From assembly GCA_900540175.1 (NCBI GenBank), contig UQFG01000001.1, forward strand, positions 1 through 64,000: a DNA stretch of 64,000 bases. The letters run 5' to 3'. Source of the DNA: an uncultured Mollicutes bacterium (lineage in GTDB: Bacteria; Bacillota_I; Bacilli_A; Acholeplasmatales; Anaeroplasmataceae). The notes beneath the pieces were generated by a model. That model made no database searches and had not been told where the DNA came from. It saw nothing but the letters and a program-made list of their open reading frames with translations. Made by a program: the position numbers and the translations under genes. Position 1 is the stretch's first letter, and each line of letters opens with the position of its first letter. This document shows positions 19,238-27,740 of the stretch, one piece after another.

Positions 19238-20656
19238 ATGAAAGTTTTATCAACGCGATTGGCAATGAGGGACGGTTACTCACCAGAGCAGTTTCGACAC
19301 ACGATAGTTGAGTGGCTCAAAGCGGGACCGCCAAGCAAAGATGTCGGTGAGCGATACGAAACCGAAGAGATTACGACAAAGCCGACCATACTGAAAGCAG
19401 GGTATTGCACCCTGGAAACCTTTATACTTAAGCGACCAGATGCGACATACGAGGCTTGTAAATTGACTCACATTTACAGGGAGCAGACATGGGTCACCGA
19501 GGCAATCCTAAAGATAACACCACAATCAGAAAGCAAGGTTTACATTAACATTGACTGCCTGGGAGACACGACGGGCTTTGATGAAATTCCGACCGTGAGA
19601 ACCGAAATCATTCGGGCATTCGTCAAAGACGGCTGGCTCAAGGAGGACATACTACCAATATCCGCCGAGCCAATCATGCTGACGGGAGCAGAGGTCAATG
19701 TGGTGGTTGATGCAATAAACGGATCGTACCGAGGGAGTCTGCCACTGGTCTTTGTCTCCAAATATTTCGATTCTGCGGGGCATGAAGTCGATGTTCAATG
19801 GCTTGCAAAAGACCTTGCGGGAATCGGTGTCGTGGTGGCGGAGCAGGATGATAACTATCTTGAGGAACTAAAAGAAAGAACAAACAGACAGAATCCGTTC
19901 AACGGACATATCGGAATTTACTTCCCGCATTCCCGTAACGCAAGAGTGTACCGACCGTCAGATTGGCGAAGATACGGTTCAGTCAATGCCACGATAATCA
20001 AAGAGGTGGCAAATTACATTACGGCACAAACGGATGCCGAGGGAGTTTCCTGGGAACAGTTACATGGTGAAATATTGGCGCACCGAGCGAAAGAGAGCGA
20101 GGATTTATTAAATGAGACTATTAACGAAAACGGTACATTAGAGGATCAACTGAAAGAAGCCAAAGAGAAACTGCACAGAGCGGTCATGGAAACCAAATCG
20201 TTGGCGGCGCAGAACGAAAGCCTTCGGCAAGCCCTCAACGCGAGGGATGATGGACGCAGAATGCTGATAGCCGCTCCAATCGACGAGTTTTTCAGCGGAG
20301 AGCAATATGACCTTGTCGTAACCACTCTGGCAAAAGCATTACGGACAACCGAAACGAATACAAGAGCCTACGAACTTCTCGAGGGAATACTCGCCCTTAA
20401 TGCCTTACGCAGCGAGGGGAAAGAAGTCGATGAGACTTTGAAAAGGGTACTCTCCAAAGGCGAAAACGTCAAAGAGCGCGACCTGCTGGAGTTGAAGGCT
20501 ATCGGGTTCGAAGTGGTTTCAGATAGTAACCATTACAGGCTCATATACAAAGGGAACGACAAGTATGTCATCACGCTTCATAAGACACCGAGCGATGCCC
20601 GCAGCGGCAAAAACCTCGTGTCGGATATTCTAAAGACAATCAGCATTTACAGATAA
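19238..20656 (+). CDS. Unknown protein with central coiled coil, stand-alone cassette
   Basis: A 472-residue protein I do not recognise. The open frame continues to 19154, but GGAGG at 19225 and the promoter spacing fix the ATG at 19238. About residues 1-290 are a mixed alpha/beta region (VYINIDCLGDTTGF, LPLVFVSKYFD, HIGIYFPHSRNARVYRPSDW). About 300-360 is a charged coiled coil. The last 70 residues (GFEVVSDSNHYRLIYKG, YVITLHKTPSD) weakly recall the small HicA/dsRBD-like fold. The gene has its own promoter and two terminators, the layout of a prophage moron. An anti-phage or host-interaction role is a guess from position only. Confidence 0.7.
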   Translation: MKVLSTRLAMRDGYSPEQFRHTIVEWLKAGPPSKDVGERYETEEITTKPTILKAGYCTLETFILKRPDATYEACKLTHIYREQTWVTEAILKITPQSESKVYINIDCLGDTTGFDEIPTVRTEIIRAFVKDGWLKEDILPISAEPIMLTGAEVNVVVDAINGSYRGSLPLVFVSKYFDSAGHEVDVQWLAKDLAGIGVVVAEQDDNYLEELKERTNRQNPFNGHIGIYFPHSRNARVYRPSDWRRYGSVNATIIKEVANYITAQTDAEGVSWEQLHGEILAHRAKESEDLLNETINENGTLEDQLKEAKEKLHRAVMETKSLAAQNESLRQALNARDDGRRMLIAAPIDEFFSGEQYDLVVTTLAKALRTTETNTRAYELLEGILALNALRSEGKEVDETLKRVLSKGENVKERDLLELKAIGFEVVSDSNHYRLIYKGNDKYVITLHKTPSDARSGKNLVSDILKTISIYR

Positions 20657-20675
20657 GTGGTATAAGAAATTTGTG

Positions 20676-20708
20676 CCCGATCTCGGAAAAAACGAGGTCG
20701 GGTTTTTC
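20676..20708 (+). terminator. Terminator after the unknown cassette gene
   Basis: CCCGATCTCG and CGAGGTCGGG pair (one G-U) around a 7-base A-rich loop, followed by five T. Confidence 0.85.
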
Positions 20709-20753
20709 ATTTTTTGCAAAACTTGGTATTCGGACACTTTTTTTGTCAAAATA

Positions 20754-20787
20754 CCCCGATTTTAATAGATTAACCGGGCTTTTTTCC
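20754..20787 (+). terminator. Second terminator-like hairpin upstream of the recombinase
   Basis: CCCGATT and AACCGGG pair with one mismatch and are followed by six T. It may insulate the recombinase from read-through. Confidence 0.45.
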
Positions 20788-20822
20788 CTATCATATTTGA
20801 TGCCCGCGCAGCAATTCGCCTA

Positions 20823-20834
20823 TGACTATAGTCA
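20823..20834. promoter_or_regulatory. Perfect palindrome upstream of the serine recombinase
   Basis: TGACTATAGTCA is a 12-bp perfect palindrome 27 bp before the recombinase start and just before its Shine-Dalgarno (GGAGGTGA). It could be an operator or part of the attachment site; nothing here decides. Confidence 0.35.
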
Positions 20835-20861
20835 AATCAAGGGCGAAAAGGAGGTGAGAAG

Positions 20862-22028
20862 ATGGAAACAAGTGTAGTGAGGCGGAGGAAACGATCCGCC
20901 TCCGCCGAAAGAATCAAAAACGCTTACAACGGTGCGAATAACGTGGAAGTGGAGGTCATAGAAGCTGTCGGCACAGCCAAGACTGACGACACGCCCAAAG
21001 AGATGCGGGTGTGTGCATATTGTCGCGTCAGTACGGAGGAAGAGTCGCAGCAGAGCAGCTATGAACTCCAGGTGCAGCATTATACCCAATACATCAATGA
21101 CCACGAGAATTGGACATTGCAGGGGATATATGCTGACGAAGGAATATCCGGGACTTCGGTCATGCATAGAAAGCAATTTCTGCAGATGATCGAGGAATGC
21201 AAAGCAGGTAATATCAACCTTATCGTTACGAAGTCGATAAGTCGCTTTGCGCGAAACGTTCTGGACTGTATTTCGTATGTGCGGCAGCTCAAATTGCTGA
21301 ATCCGCCCGTTGGGGTGTTTTTTGAGATGGAGGGTATAAACAGCCTCGATCCGAACAGCGAAATGATTTTGACGATATTGAGCATAGTTGCCCAGGAAGA
21401 ATCCAAACAGAAATCGGACAGCTTAAAATGGTCGTATCGTCGCAGGTTCGCAAAGGGTATCCCCGTCAACAATATGTGGGCGATTATGGGATACGATACC
21501 GATGAGAAAGGGAACATCATTGTCGTCGAGAAAGAGGCTGAAATAATCCGGTTTATGTTTAACGCCTACCTGGAAGGGAAAAGCACCACAGAGATAGCCG
21601 CAGCTTTGACTGTCGCAAAAGTGCCGACCCCGAAAGGCAAGGAAGTTTGGCAAGCGACGGTGGTGTGTAATATTCTCCATAACGAAAAGTACATGGGCGA
21701 AATGAGAATGCAGAAGACGGTCACGGTCGACCTGTTCACGCACAAAATCAAAAAGAACCGTGGACTGGCAAACCAGTACGTCGTCCGCAATTATCATGAA
21801 CCGATAGTATCGCGGAGTACCTTCGAGAAAGTGCAAAAGGTTTTTCAAGAGGGTGGGAACAGGCGGCGTAGAACGGGAGAGCAAGAAGCGCGGGTCAAGT
21901 TCAAGCCGATACGCAAAGGAGCCCTGGCGGGATTTATTCCTATCCCGTCAGAGGTAGAAGTGATTGACATCGATCAGTTAAAGGAACTTTCAATCAAAGC
22001 AAAAAACAGGAGGATAAAGAAATGTTGA
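20862..22028 (+). CDS. Serine recombinase, short C-terminus
   Basis: A 388-residue large serine recombinase and probably the integrase of the element. The resolvase domain (about 48-190) has the catalytic Ser in CAYCRVSTEEE, the Arg-rich KSISRFARN segment and the E-helix region ending SIVAQEE. The recombinase domain (about 200-300) has GYDTDEKG, EAEIIRFMFNAYLEG and NILHNEKYMGE. After that the family normally has a zinc ribbon and coiled coil and reaches 480 residues or more. Here no CxxC pairs are seen, and the protein ends in a basic tail. The start codon follows a perfect GGAGGTGA. It overlaps the next gene by seven bases. Confidence 0.88.
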   Translation: METSVVRRRKRSASAERIKNAYNGANNVEVEVIEAVGTAKTDDTPKEMRVCAYCRVSTEEESQQSSYELQVQHYTQYINDHENWTLQGIYADEGISGTSVMHRKQFLQMIEECKAGNINLIVTKSISRFARNVLDCISYVRQLKLLNPPVGVFFEMEGINSLDPNSEMILTILSIVAQEESKQKSDSLKWSYRRRFAKGIPVNNMWAIMGYDTDEKGNIIVVEKEAEIIRFMFNAYLEGKSTTEIAAALTVAKVPTPKGKEVWQATVVCNILHNEKYMGEMRMQKTVTVDLFTHKIKKNRGLANQYVVRNYHEPIVSRSTFEKVQKVFQEGGNRRRRTGEQEARVKFKPIRKGALAGFIPIPSEVEVIDIDQLKELSIKAKNRRIKKC

Positions 22029-22432
22029 AAGGCTTCAAAGTAATCGAATTGTATGGCAACGCGAGTGACTCGACGGTGAGCATTACGAACAAATACTTCA
22101 AGTTCAATGCCGTAACCGCCGACGAACTCAACAGACCGACCCATGTCCGTTTTCTGATTGACACGGATACGAAAAGGTTCGCAATCGAGGTGTGCGATGC
22201 GGAGGATAGGAACGCAGTCGTTTTCCCCAGCCCGAAAGAGACACAGGAAAAGCGGGCGGTGCTGAACGTCACGAATAAACCCGCGCACGCAGCGATTCGT
22301 AAGATGATGAAGTGGTTCGACGATAAATCGTACAGGGTTCACGGAGTGGCTGTTCCCGAGTCGAACGCAATCATCTACAATCTGAACCAGGCGGTCGCAA
22401 TTGCAAAGAGAACGACTTCTGATGACGAATAA
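22022..22432 (+). CDS. Unknown 136-residue protein coupled to the recombinase
   Basis: I do not recognise this protein. It is a compact alpha/beta sequence with a strand-rich first half (FKVIELYGNASDSTVSI, THVRFLIDT, KRFAIEVCD) and a helical second half. It has no membrane segment or metal motif. AGGAGG lies 6 bases before the ATG, inside the recombinase reading frame, and the genes overlap by seven bases, so translation is coupled. That position makes a recombination partner or directionality factor possible, which is inference. A replication or DNA-binding accessory protein is equally open. Confidence 0.65.
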   Translation: MLKGFKVIELYGNASDSTVSITNKYFKFNAVTADELNRPTHVRFLIDTDTKRFAIEVCDAEDRNAVVFPSPKETQEKRAVLNVTNKPAHAAIRKMMKWFDDKSYRVHGVAVPESNAIIYNLNQAVAIAKRTTSDDE

Positions 22433-22500
22433 TAGCAGAAAGTAGAGCAACAAAATCAATCAGAGGGGTGGGGGTGTCAGATAAATTGTACACCTCCACC

Positions 22501-22529
22501 TTTACTTTTAAGTTGAGATATGATATAAT
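22501..22529 (+). promoter_or_regulatory. Promoter of the WYL regulator operon
   Basis: TTTACT at 22501-22506, a 17-bp spacer, and TATAAT at 22524-22529 with upstream TGA. Confidence 0.75.
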
Positions 22530-22562
22530 TATTATATTCATAATAGGAGAGGTCTGCGGATT

Positions 22563-23576
22563 ATGAAACAAGAGAACGCATACAAAATAAAACTGGTAAA
22601 AATTTTGGAAATTTTACGCCAGGACTCAGATGAGGATAATTACATCGAAACATCGGAAATTCTGTCAAAACTCGCAGCGATGGGTATTGTATGCGATAGG
22701 AGAACTCTTGCGACGGACATAGAGGTTTTAAATAGCTATGGGTATGAAGTGCTTAGCGAAAAAAGCCCAGGTAAGCCAAATAGATATTGCGTTATTGATC
22801 GTAGTTTTGATGTGCCAGAGCTTCGCATACTTATGGATGCGGTGCAGGCGTCCAGATTTATTACGCCAAAAAAGACAGAAGTTTTAATTGATAAAATTGC
22901 AAACCTCGGAGGGAGCCATCGTTCAGAGCTATTAAAGAGTAATGTTGTGAAATTCAATACCACGAAGGGAACAAATGAAAATATTTTTTATTCGATAAAT
23001 GAAATTAATACAGCAATCGAAAAGGGATATAAAGTTTCTTTCGAGTATTTCGATTTTGATATTAATCATAATCGTGTTTATAGGAGAGAGGGGAAGAGGT
23101 ATTTTGTAAATCCCCTTGCGACCATTTTCGATGACGATAACTATTATCTAATATGTTATTATGCCAAACATGAGGATGTGGTTCATTACCGCATTGACCG
23201 TATGGATCATGTTGAAATGGTGTGCGATCAGCCTAAGGAACCTTTCAAAGGGGACTCATTCGATCTCAAGCATCATAAACGTACGCTTTTCGGAATGTTT
23301 CAAGGGAATGAAGTGCAGGTGGAATTTCGAATACATAAAACTTTATTGGACACTGTCTTTGATGTTTTTGGAGATACAATAGAATTGAATGATGAGGGGA
23401 ATGACTATGTTGGTTTCCGCGCGGCGGTACAACAAAGTACTGTTTTTTATGGTTGGTGTTTGTCTTTTGGCGATAAAATACAAGTAATTGGTCCGAATGA
23501 AGTGGTTGAGAAATTGGCGGTCTATTTAAGAGAAATGGCCCAAAGATACAATTCCACACGGGAGATAAAAAAATGA
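22563..23576 (+). CDS. WYL-domain transcriptional regulator
   Basis: A 337-residue regulator. The N-terminal winged helix-turn-helix (about 8-70: EILSKLAAMGIVCDRRTLATDIEVLNSYGYEV) is of the DeoR/HTH_11 kind. The WYL ligand-binding domain follows (about 140-215: FYSINEINTAIEKGYKVSFEY, then VNPLATIFDDDNYYLICYY and HYRIDRMDHVE), and a WCX-like C-terminal segment comes last. Such proteins often control defence islands and sense nucleic acid or nucleotide ligands. It is the first gene of a two-gene operon, overlapping the next by ATGA, immediately beside the type I locus. An operator could not be identified. Confidence 0.85.
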   Translation: MKQENAYKIKLVKILEILRQDSDEDNYIETSEILSKLAAMGIVCDRRTLATDIEVLNSYGYEVLSEKSPGKPNRYCVIDRSFDVPELRILMDAVQASRFITPKKTEVLIDKIANLGGSHRSELLKSNVVKFNTTKGTNENIFYSINEINTAIEKGYKVSFEYFDFDINHNRVYRREGKRYFVNPLATIFDDDNYYLICYYAKHEDVVHYRIDRMDHVEMVCDQPKEPFKGDSFDLKHHKRTLFGMFQGNEVQVEFRIHKTLLDTVFDVFGDTIELNDEGNDYVGFRAAVQQSTVFYGWCLSFGDKIQVIGPNEVVEKLAVYLREMAQRYNSTREIKK

Positions 23577-24448
23577 CAGCTGCAGATATCATTCAAATTA
23601 TTATTGGAGTTCTGTCGCTTGGCGCAACGATAGCCATATCAATAGTTTTGGCCGTACTGGAAAGCCGAAAATCAAAGCATCAGCACGATGAGGAAGTGAA
23701 ACAGACGGCAAAAGAATTCATTATAGACAATCAGGATGAGATAGACTATTTGCCGCTTTGCGTAATGGCAAATTTGATTTCAGAATATAGGGCTAACGTT
23801 CGAAAGATTTACAATCGCTTTAATCGCTGCACCAAAGAGGTGCAAAATGAAATACTTCGTCAACAGAATATTCCGTTAAGACCGCAAAAAAAGGAGTCTG
23901 CTGTAGATGATTGGCTGAGGGCCTTTGATAAACAGGCAATCGAAACAAAACTATGGAAACATTCTTGGCTGTATGATGGAGCGAAGTATTTTCATAGAAG
24001 CATTACCGATTATAGAGAAGAGCTGATCGATTCAGATAATCCGTATATATTTGACGTTCCATCGTTGAATGATCGACTGTCGGGGTTGTTCCAAAATAGC
24101 AAATTTGATTTGGTATTATATATGGATAGATATTTGGAGTTCATTTTGAGGGATCGTGAGGATACGAAGGATCGACCCGAATTGTTACCTCAACAATCGC
24201 CGATGGAAGTGATAGATGAAAAGTTTAATTTGGGGTGTTGTGAACAAAAAATACTATGCTTTTGGGTAATGAGATTTATACAGAGTGGCTGTATAGCACT
24301 TTGGAGACATGGACTTATTTCGGATCGTAATGAAGATTGGCGGCATATTGGTATTGAATCGGGGTTGGTTGAGACATATGAGGATATGTACTACGAAACA
24401 ATTCTGACATTATATACGAGTTATGGCGAGAGTCAAAACATGGATTAA
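23573..24448 (+). CDS. Membrane-anchored protein of unknown function
   Basis: A 291-residue protein with one N-terminal transmembrane helix (about residues 5-29: IIQIIIGVLSLGATIAISIV). The positive residues ESRKSKH follow the helix, so the remaining 260 residues should face the cytosol. That part is helix-rich with many aromatic residues (WLRAFDKQ, LWKHSWLYDGAKYFHR, VLYMDRYLEFI) and matches nothing I know. It overlaps the WYL regulator by four bases and must be co-expressed. A helix-anchored soluble domain controlled by a WYL protein next to a restriction locus fits a defence effector, but there is no direct sequence evidence. Confidence 0.7.
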   Translation: MTAADIIQIIIGVLSLGATIAISIVLAVLESRKSKHQHDEEVKQTAKEFIIDNQDEIDYLPLCVMANLISEYRANVRKIYNRFNRCTKEVQNEILRQQNIPLRPQKKESAVDDWLRAFDKQAIETKLWKHSWLYDGAKYFHRSITDYREELIDSDNPYIFDVPSLNDRLSGLFQNSKFDLVLYMDRYLEFILRDREDTKDRPELLPQQSPMEVIDEKFNLGCCEQKILCFWVMRFIQSGCIALWRHGLISDRNEDWRHIGIESGLVETYEDMYYETILTLYTSYGESQNMD

Positions 24449-24489
24449 GGAAAGGCGCGCAGAATTAATGGGAAACTGCCTTCTAATGA

Positions 24490-24530
24490 TTGAAAAAGTA
24501 TAGCGTCTATGTTATAATATACTTGCTATA
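24490..24530 (+). promoter_or_regulatory. Consensus promoter with flanking inverted repeat, Cro-like gene and hsd locus
   Basis: TTGAAA at 24490-24495, a 17-bp spacer, and TATAAT at 24513-24518. TATAGC at 24499-24504 and GCTATA at 24525-24530 form an inverted repeat around the -10, a plausible operator for the Cro-like protein encoded next. Confidence 0.7.
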
Positions 24531-24548
24531 TTTTTCGGAGGGACAGGT

Positions 24549-24749
24549 ATGACGTTTGCGGATAAAATTAAATACGCTCGAGTGGAGCTGAATCTAAGCC
24601 AGGAAAGGTTTGCAAACTTGTTAGGAGTATCGTTTGCAACTGTAAATAGACTTGAAAAAGGTCGAGCGACTCCAAGTTATGCAACGGTGCTTAAGTTCGA
24701 AAGTTTATGCAAACAAAATAAAATCGAATTTAGCAGTGATGCGGATTAA
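24549..24749 (+). CDS. Cro/CI-type helix-turn-helix regulator
   Basis: A 66-residue XRE-family DNA-binding protein that is a single HTH domain: IKYARVELNLSQERFANLLGVSFATVNRLEKGRATPS, with the recognition helix in SFATVNRLEKG. GGAGGG lies upstream of the ATG. It is the first gene of the type I restriction locus, 33 bp before hsdR, and its promoter is bracketed by an inverted repeat. It resembles the C (controller) proteins that delay restriction expression. An autoregulatory controller role is inference. Confidence 0.85.
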   Translation: MTFADKIKYARVELNLSQERFANLLGVSFATVNRLEKGRATPSYATVLKFESLCKQNKIEFSSDAD

Positions 24750-24782
24750 CGAGCGAAGGACTATAAGGAGACTTTAATTTGT

Positions 24783-27728
24783 ATGGAATTCACGTCGTAT
24801 TATAATCAACCGTCATTCAATGAAGATAATACTGTCGAACAGATGGTGTTGACAACGCTTGCACAAAACGGGTGGAAATATATTCCGTCCGAAGATCTTC
24901 CTCGTATGCATTCCGATGTTTTAGTCGAGCCGATGGTTAAAGAGGCATTAATTCGACTCAATCCGTGCATCGCCGAGGAGCCGTCCAGGGCAGACGAAGT
25001 CATATATAAGTTGAGAACGGTTATTCTTTCGGTTCAACCGCATAATATTGTTACACAAAACGAAATCTTTAAAAAGTTGATATTTGAGGAAAATTCATAT
25101 CCGTTTGGTAAAGATGGACGAATGATCCCGATTCGTTTTTTTGGAACTATGGATAAGGAGAGCCTCGCCCAAAATGAATATGTTGTTACAAACCAATGGG
25201 TATATCCTCAAGAGGAAGGCGGGAAAAGGCTTGATATAGTATTGCTTATTAACGGATTTCCTGTTATTATCGGTGAACTTAAGACACCCGTGCGAAGCGC
25301 GATATCTTGGCTTGATGCAGCGGGGGATATTTCGGCATACGAAAAAAGTATTCCCCAGATGTTTGTCACGAACATTTTTAATTTTGCAACTGAGGGAAAA
25401 TGCTATCGTTATGGCTCTGTAAGTATGCCGATTAATCTGTGGGGACCGTGGCACACACAGACTCACAAGGCAGAAGGCACACTTGTAGATGTAAAGATTA
25501 GTATTTCTGATATGATTACTCCGGAAAAAGTGATGGACATTTTCCAATTCTTCACAATGTTCGCCACGGATAAGAAATTTCGGAAGTATAAAATAATCTG
25601 TCGTTATCAGCAATTTGAGGGGGCAAATCTGATTGTCGATCGAGTAGTTGCGGGATATCCCAAAAAGGGACTCATCTGGCACTTCCAAGGTTCCGGCAAA
25701 TCTTTGTTAATGGTTTTCGCTGCGCAAAAATTACGGATGATGCCCGAATTGAAGAATCCGACAGTCGTCATAGTAGATGATCGAATCGACCTTGAAACGC
25801 AAATAACGGCAACATTTAATGCGTCAGATATACCAAACCTCACAAGCGCATCGACGAAAGAAGAACTGATGTCCTTTTTCCGTGGCGATATGAGGAAAAT
25901 CCTTATTACGACCATTTTTAAATTCGGTGAAGTCGACTGCGAATTGAATTTGCGAGATAATATCATAGTTATGGTTGACGAAGCCCATAGAACTCAAGAG
26001 GGAGATTTGGGTGAGAAGATGCGGTTGGCATTGCCCAATGCGTTTTTCTTTGGCTTGACGGGGACTCCTATAAATAGGGCGGATAAAAATACCTTTGCTA
26101 CATTTGGCGCAGTAGAGGATAGATCAGGTTACATGAGTCGCTATTCCTTTTCTGATTCCATTCGTGATGGAGCCACGCTTCCGTTGCATTTTGAGCCTGT
26201 GCCGGTAGAACTCCATGTCGACAAGGATAAACTCGACCAGGAATTCCAAGAAATGACTGACGATGCGGGGCTTACGAAGGAAGAAAAAGCTGAACTGTCA
26301 CGCAGGGTTAACATGAAGGCAATCATGTATGACCCTAAACGTATTCGTAAGGTGTGTGAGCATATTGTCAAACACTACAAAGAAAAAATAGAGCCCAATG
26401 GATATAAGGGACAGGTTGTCGTTTATGACCGAGAATGCTGTCTTATGTACAAGCAGGTTTTGGATGAGCTACTCGGAGAAGAAGCCAGTACGATTGTCAT
26501 GGATACAAACAATGACAAAGAAGATAGGTATAAAAAATATCGGAGAGATCGTGACGCTGAGGCAAAAGTTCTCGACCAGTTTCGAGATCCCAACAATCCT
26601 TTAAAACTGGTAATCGTAACGTCCAAACTCTTAACCGGATTTGACGCTCCGATTTTGCAGGTTATGTATCTTGACAAACCGATGAAGGATCATACATTGC
26701 TTCAGGCGATTTGTCGCACAAATAGAACGTATGATCAGGGCAAAACCTTTGGTCTGATTGTAGACTACATAGGAATTTTTGATGATGTCGCAAAGGCTCT
26801 CAATTTTGATGAGAGCAGTATGCGCACGCTCATTACAAATATAGAGGACATAAAAAAACAATTGCCGACATTGATGGAAAAGTGCCTCAAATATTTTAAT
26901 GGAGTAGATCGTACCATAGATGGATGGGAAGGATTGATGGCGGCACAGGAGTGTTTGCCGACCAATAAAGAAAAAGATGCTTTTGCAGCCGATTATCGAG
27001 TATTAAACAGAGCATGGGATGCTCTTTCCCCGGATTCGTGCCTGAGGCCATATAAAGCAGATTATTTGTGGCTGTCTAAGGTCTATGAGTCTGTGCGTCC
27101 TACGGATAATAGGGGTGGTTTAATTTGGGCATCTCTCGGAGCGAAAACCATAGAGCTCGTTCATCAGAACATGACTGTAGGCGATGCCAATGAGGAAATG
27201 GATATTCTCTCGATGGATGCTGATTTGATAGACGATTTTCTCGAGAAACAAAAGGACATCACAAAAACGACAAAGAAAGTAGAGATTAGTTTGGTGGCAA
27301 AAATCCTCGCTCACGCGAATGAAACAAAATTCGTGAATTTGGGTGAAAAGTTAGAGTCGTTGAGAGAAAAACATGAGCAGGGACTTGTGACCAGCATTGA
27401 ATTTTTGAAATTATTGCTGGAATTAGCAAAGGAAGCAGCGCAAGCAGAAAAAGAGGTTGTGCCTGAGGAAGAGGTCAATAAAGGGATAGCAGCGTTAACA
27501 GAATTGTTTAACGGAGTAAAAAATCGTGAAACACCTATTATCGTTGAACGAATCGTCGCTGATATCGACAGTATCGTTAAAATTGTCCGTTTCCCCGGTT
27601 GGCAAGATACAACTGCAGGTAGACAAGAAGTCAAAAAAGCGTTGCGCAGCGTTGTATGGATAAAGTACAAAATTAAGGATAAAGAAGTATTCGATAAGGC
27701 ATATGCCTATATCGCGCAATACTATTAA
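24783..27728 (+). CDS. hsdR: Type I restriction endonuclease subunit R
   Basis: HsdR is the motor and nuclease subunit of the type I complex. It translocates DNA past a bound, unmodified site and cuts at a distance. The 981-residue protein has a PD-ExK nuclease (Asp151, Glu165, Lys167 in RLDIVL and IIGELK). The SF2 motor carries the Walker A HFQGSGKS (300-307), VDEAHR (398-403), FGLTGTP, TSKLLTGFDAP and the arginine finger motif QAICRTNR. The helical C-terminal third should bind HsdM. All catalytic residues look intact. The Shine-Dalgarno AGGAG is 12 bases from the ATG, longer than usual, so translation may be modest. The ARH-hsdM gene starts 12 bp downstream. Confidence 0.95.
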   Translation: MEFTSYYNQPSFNEDNTVEQMVLTTLAQNGWKYIPSEDLPRMHSDVLVEPMVKEALIRLNPCIAEEPSRADEVIYKLRTVILSVQPHNIVTQNEIFKKLIFEENSYPFGKDGRMIPIRFFGTMDKESLAQNEYVVTNQWVYPQEEGGKRLDIVLLINGFPVIIGELKTPVRSAISWLDAAGDISAYEKSIPQMFVTNIFNFATEGKCYRYGSVSMPINLWGPWHTQTHKAEGTLVDVKISISDMITPEKVMDIFQFFTMFATDKKFRKYKIICRYQQFEGANLIVDRVVAGYPKKGLIWHFQGSGKSLLMVFAAQKLRMMPELKNPTVVIVDDRIDLETQITATFNASDIPNLTSASTKEELMSFFRGDMRKILITTIFKFGEVDCELNLRDNIIVMVDEAHRTQEGDLGEKMRLALPNAFFFGLTGTPINRADKNTFATFGAVEDRSGYMSRYSFSDSIRDGATLPLHFEPVPVELHVDKDKLDQEFQEMTDDAGLTKEEKAELSRRVNMKAIMYDPKRIRKVCEHIVKHYKEKIEPNGYKGQVVVYDRECCLMYKQVLDELLGEEASTIVMDTNNDKEDRYKKYRRDRDAEAKVLDQFRDPNNPLKLVIVTSKLLTGFDAPILQVMYLDKPMKDHTLLQAICRTNRTYDQGKTFGLIVDYIGIFDDVAKALNFDESSMRTLITNIEDIKKQLPTLMEKCLKYFNGVDRTIDGWEGLMAAQECLPTNKEKDAFAADYRVLNRAWDALSPDSCLRPYKADYLWLSKVYESVRPTDNRGGLIWASLGAKTIELVHQNMTVGDANEEMDILSMDADLIDDFLEKQKDITKTTKKVEISLVAKILAHANETKFVNLGEKLESLREKHEQGLVTSIEFLKLLLELAKEAAQAEKEVVPEEEVNKGIAALTELFNGVKNRETPIIVERIVADIDSIVKIVRFPGWQDTTAGRQEVKKALRSVVWIKYKIKDKEVFDKAYAYIAQYY

Positions 27729-27740
27729 GGAGAGAATGAA

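Noticed and set aside
19160..20665. TTATACCAC and GTGGTATAA flanking the unknown cassette gene as element ends
   Set aside because: Only 9 bp match, no target duplication is seen, and no transposase lies between them.
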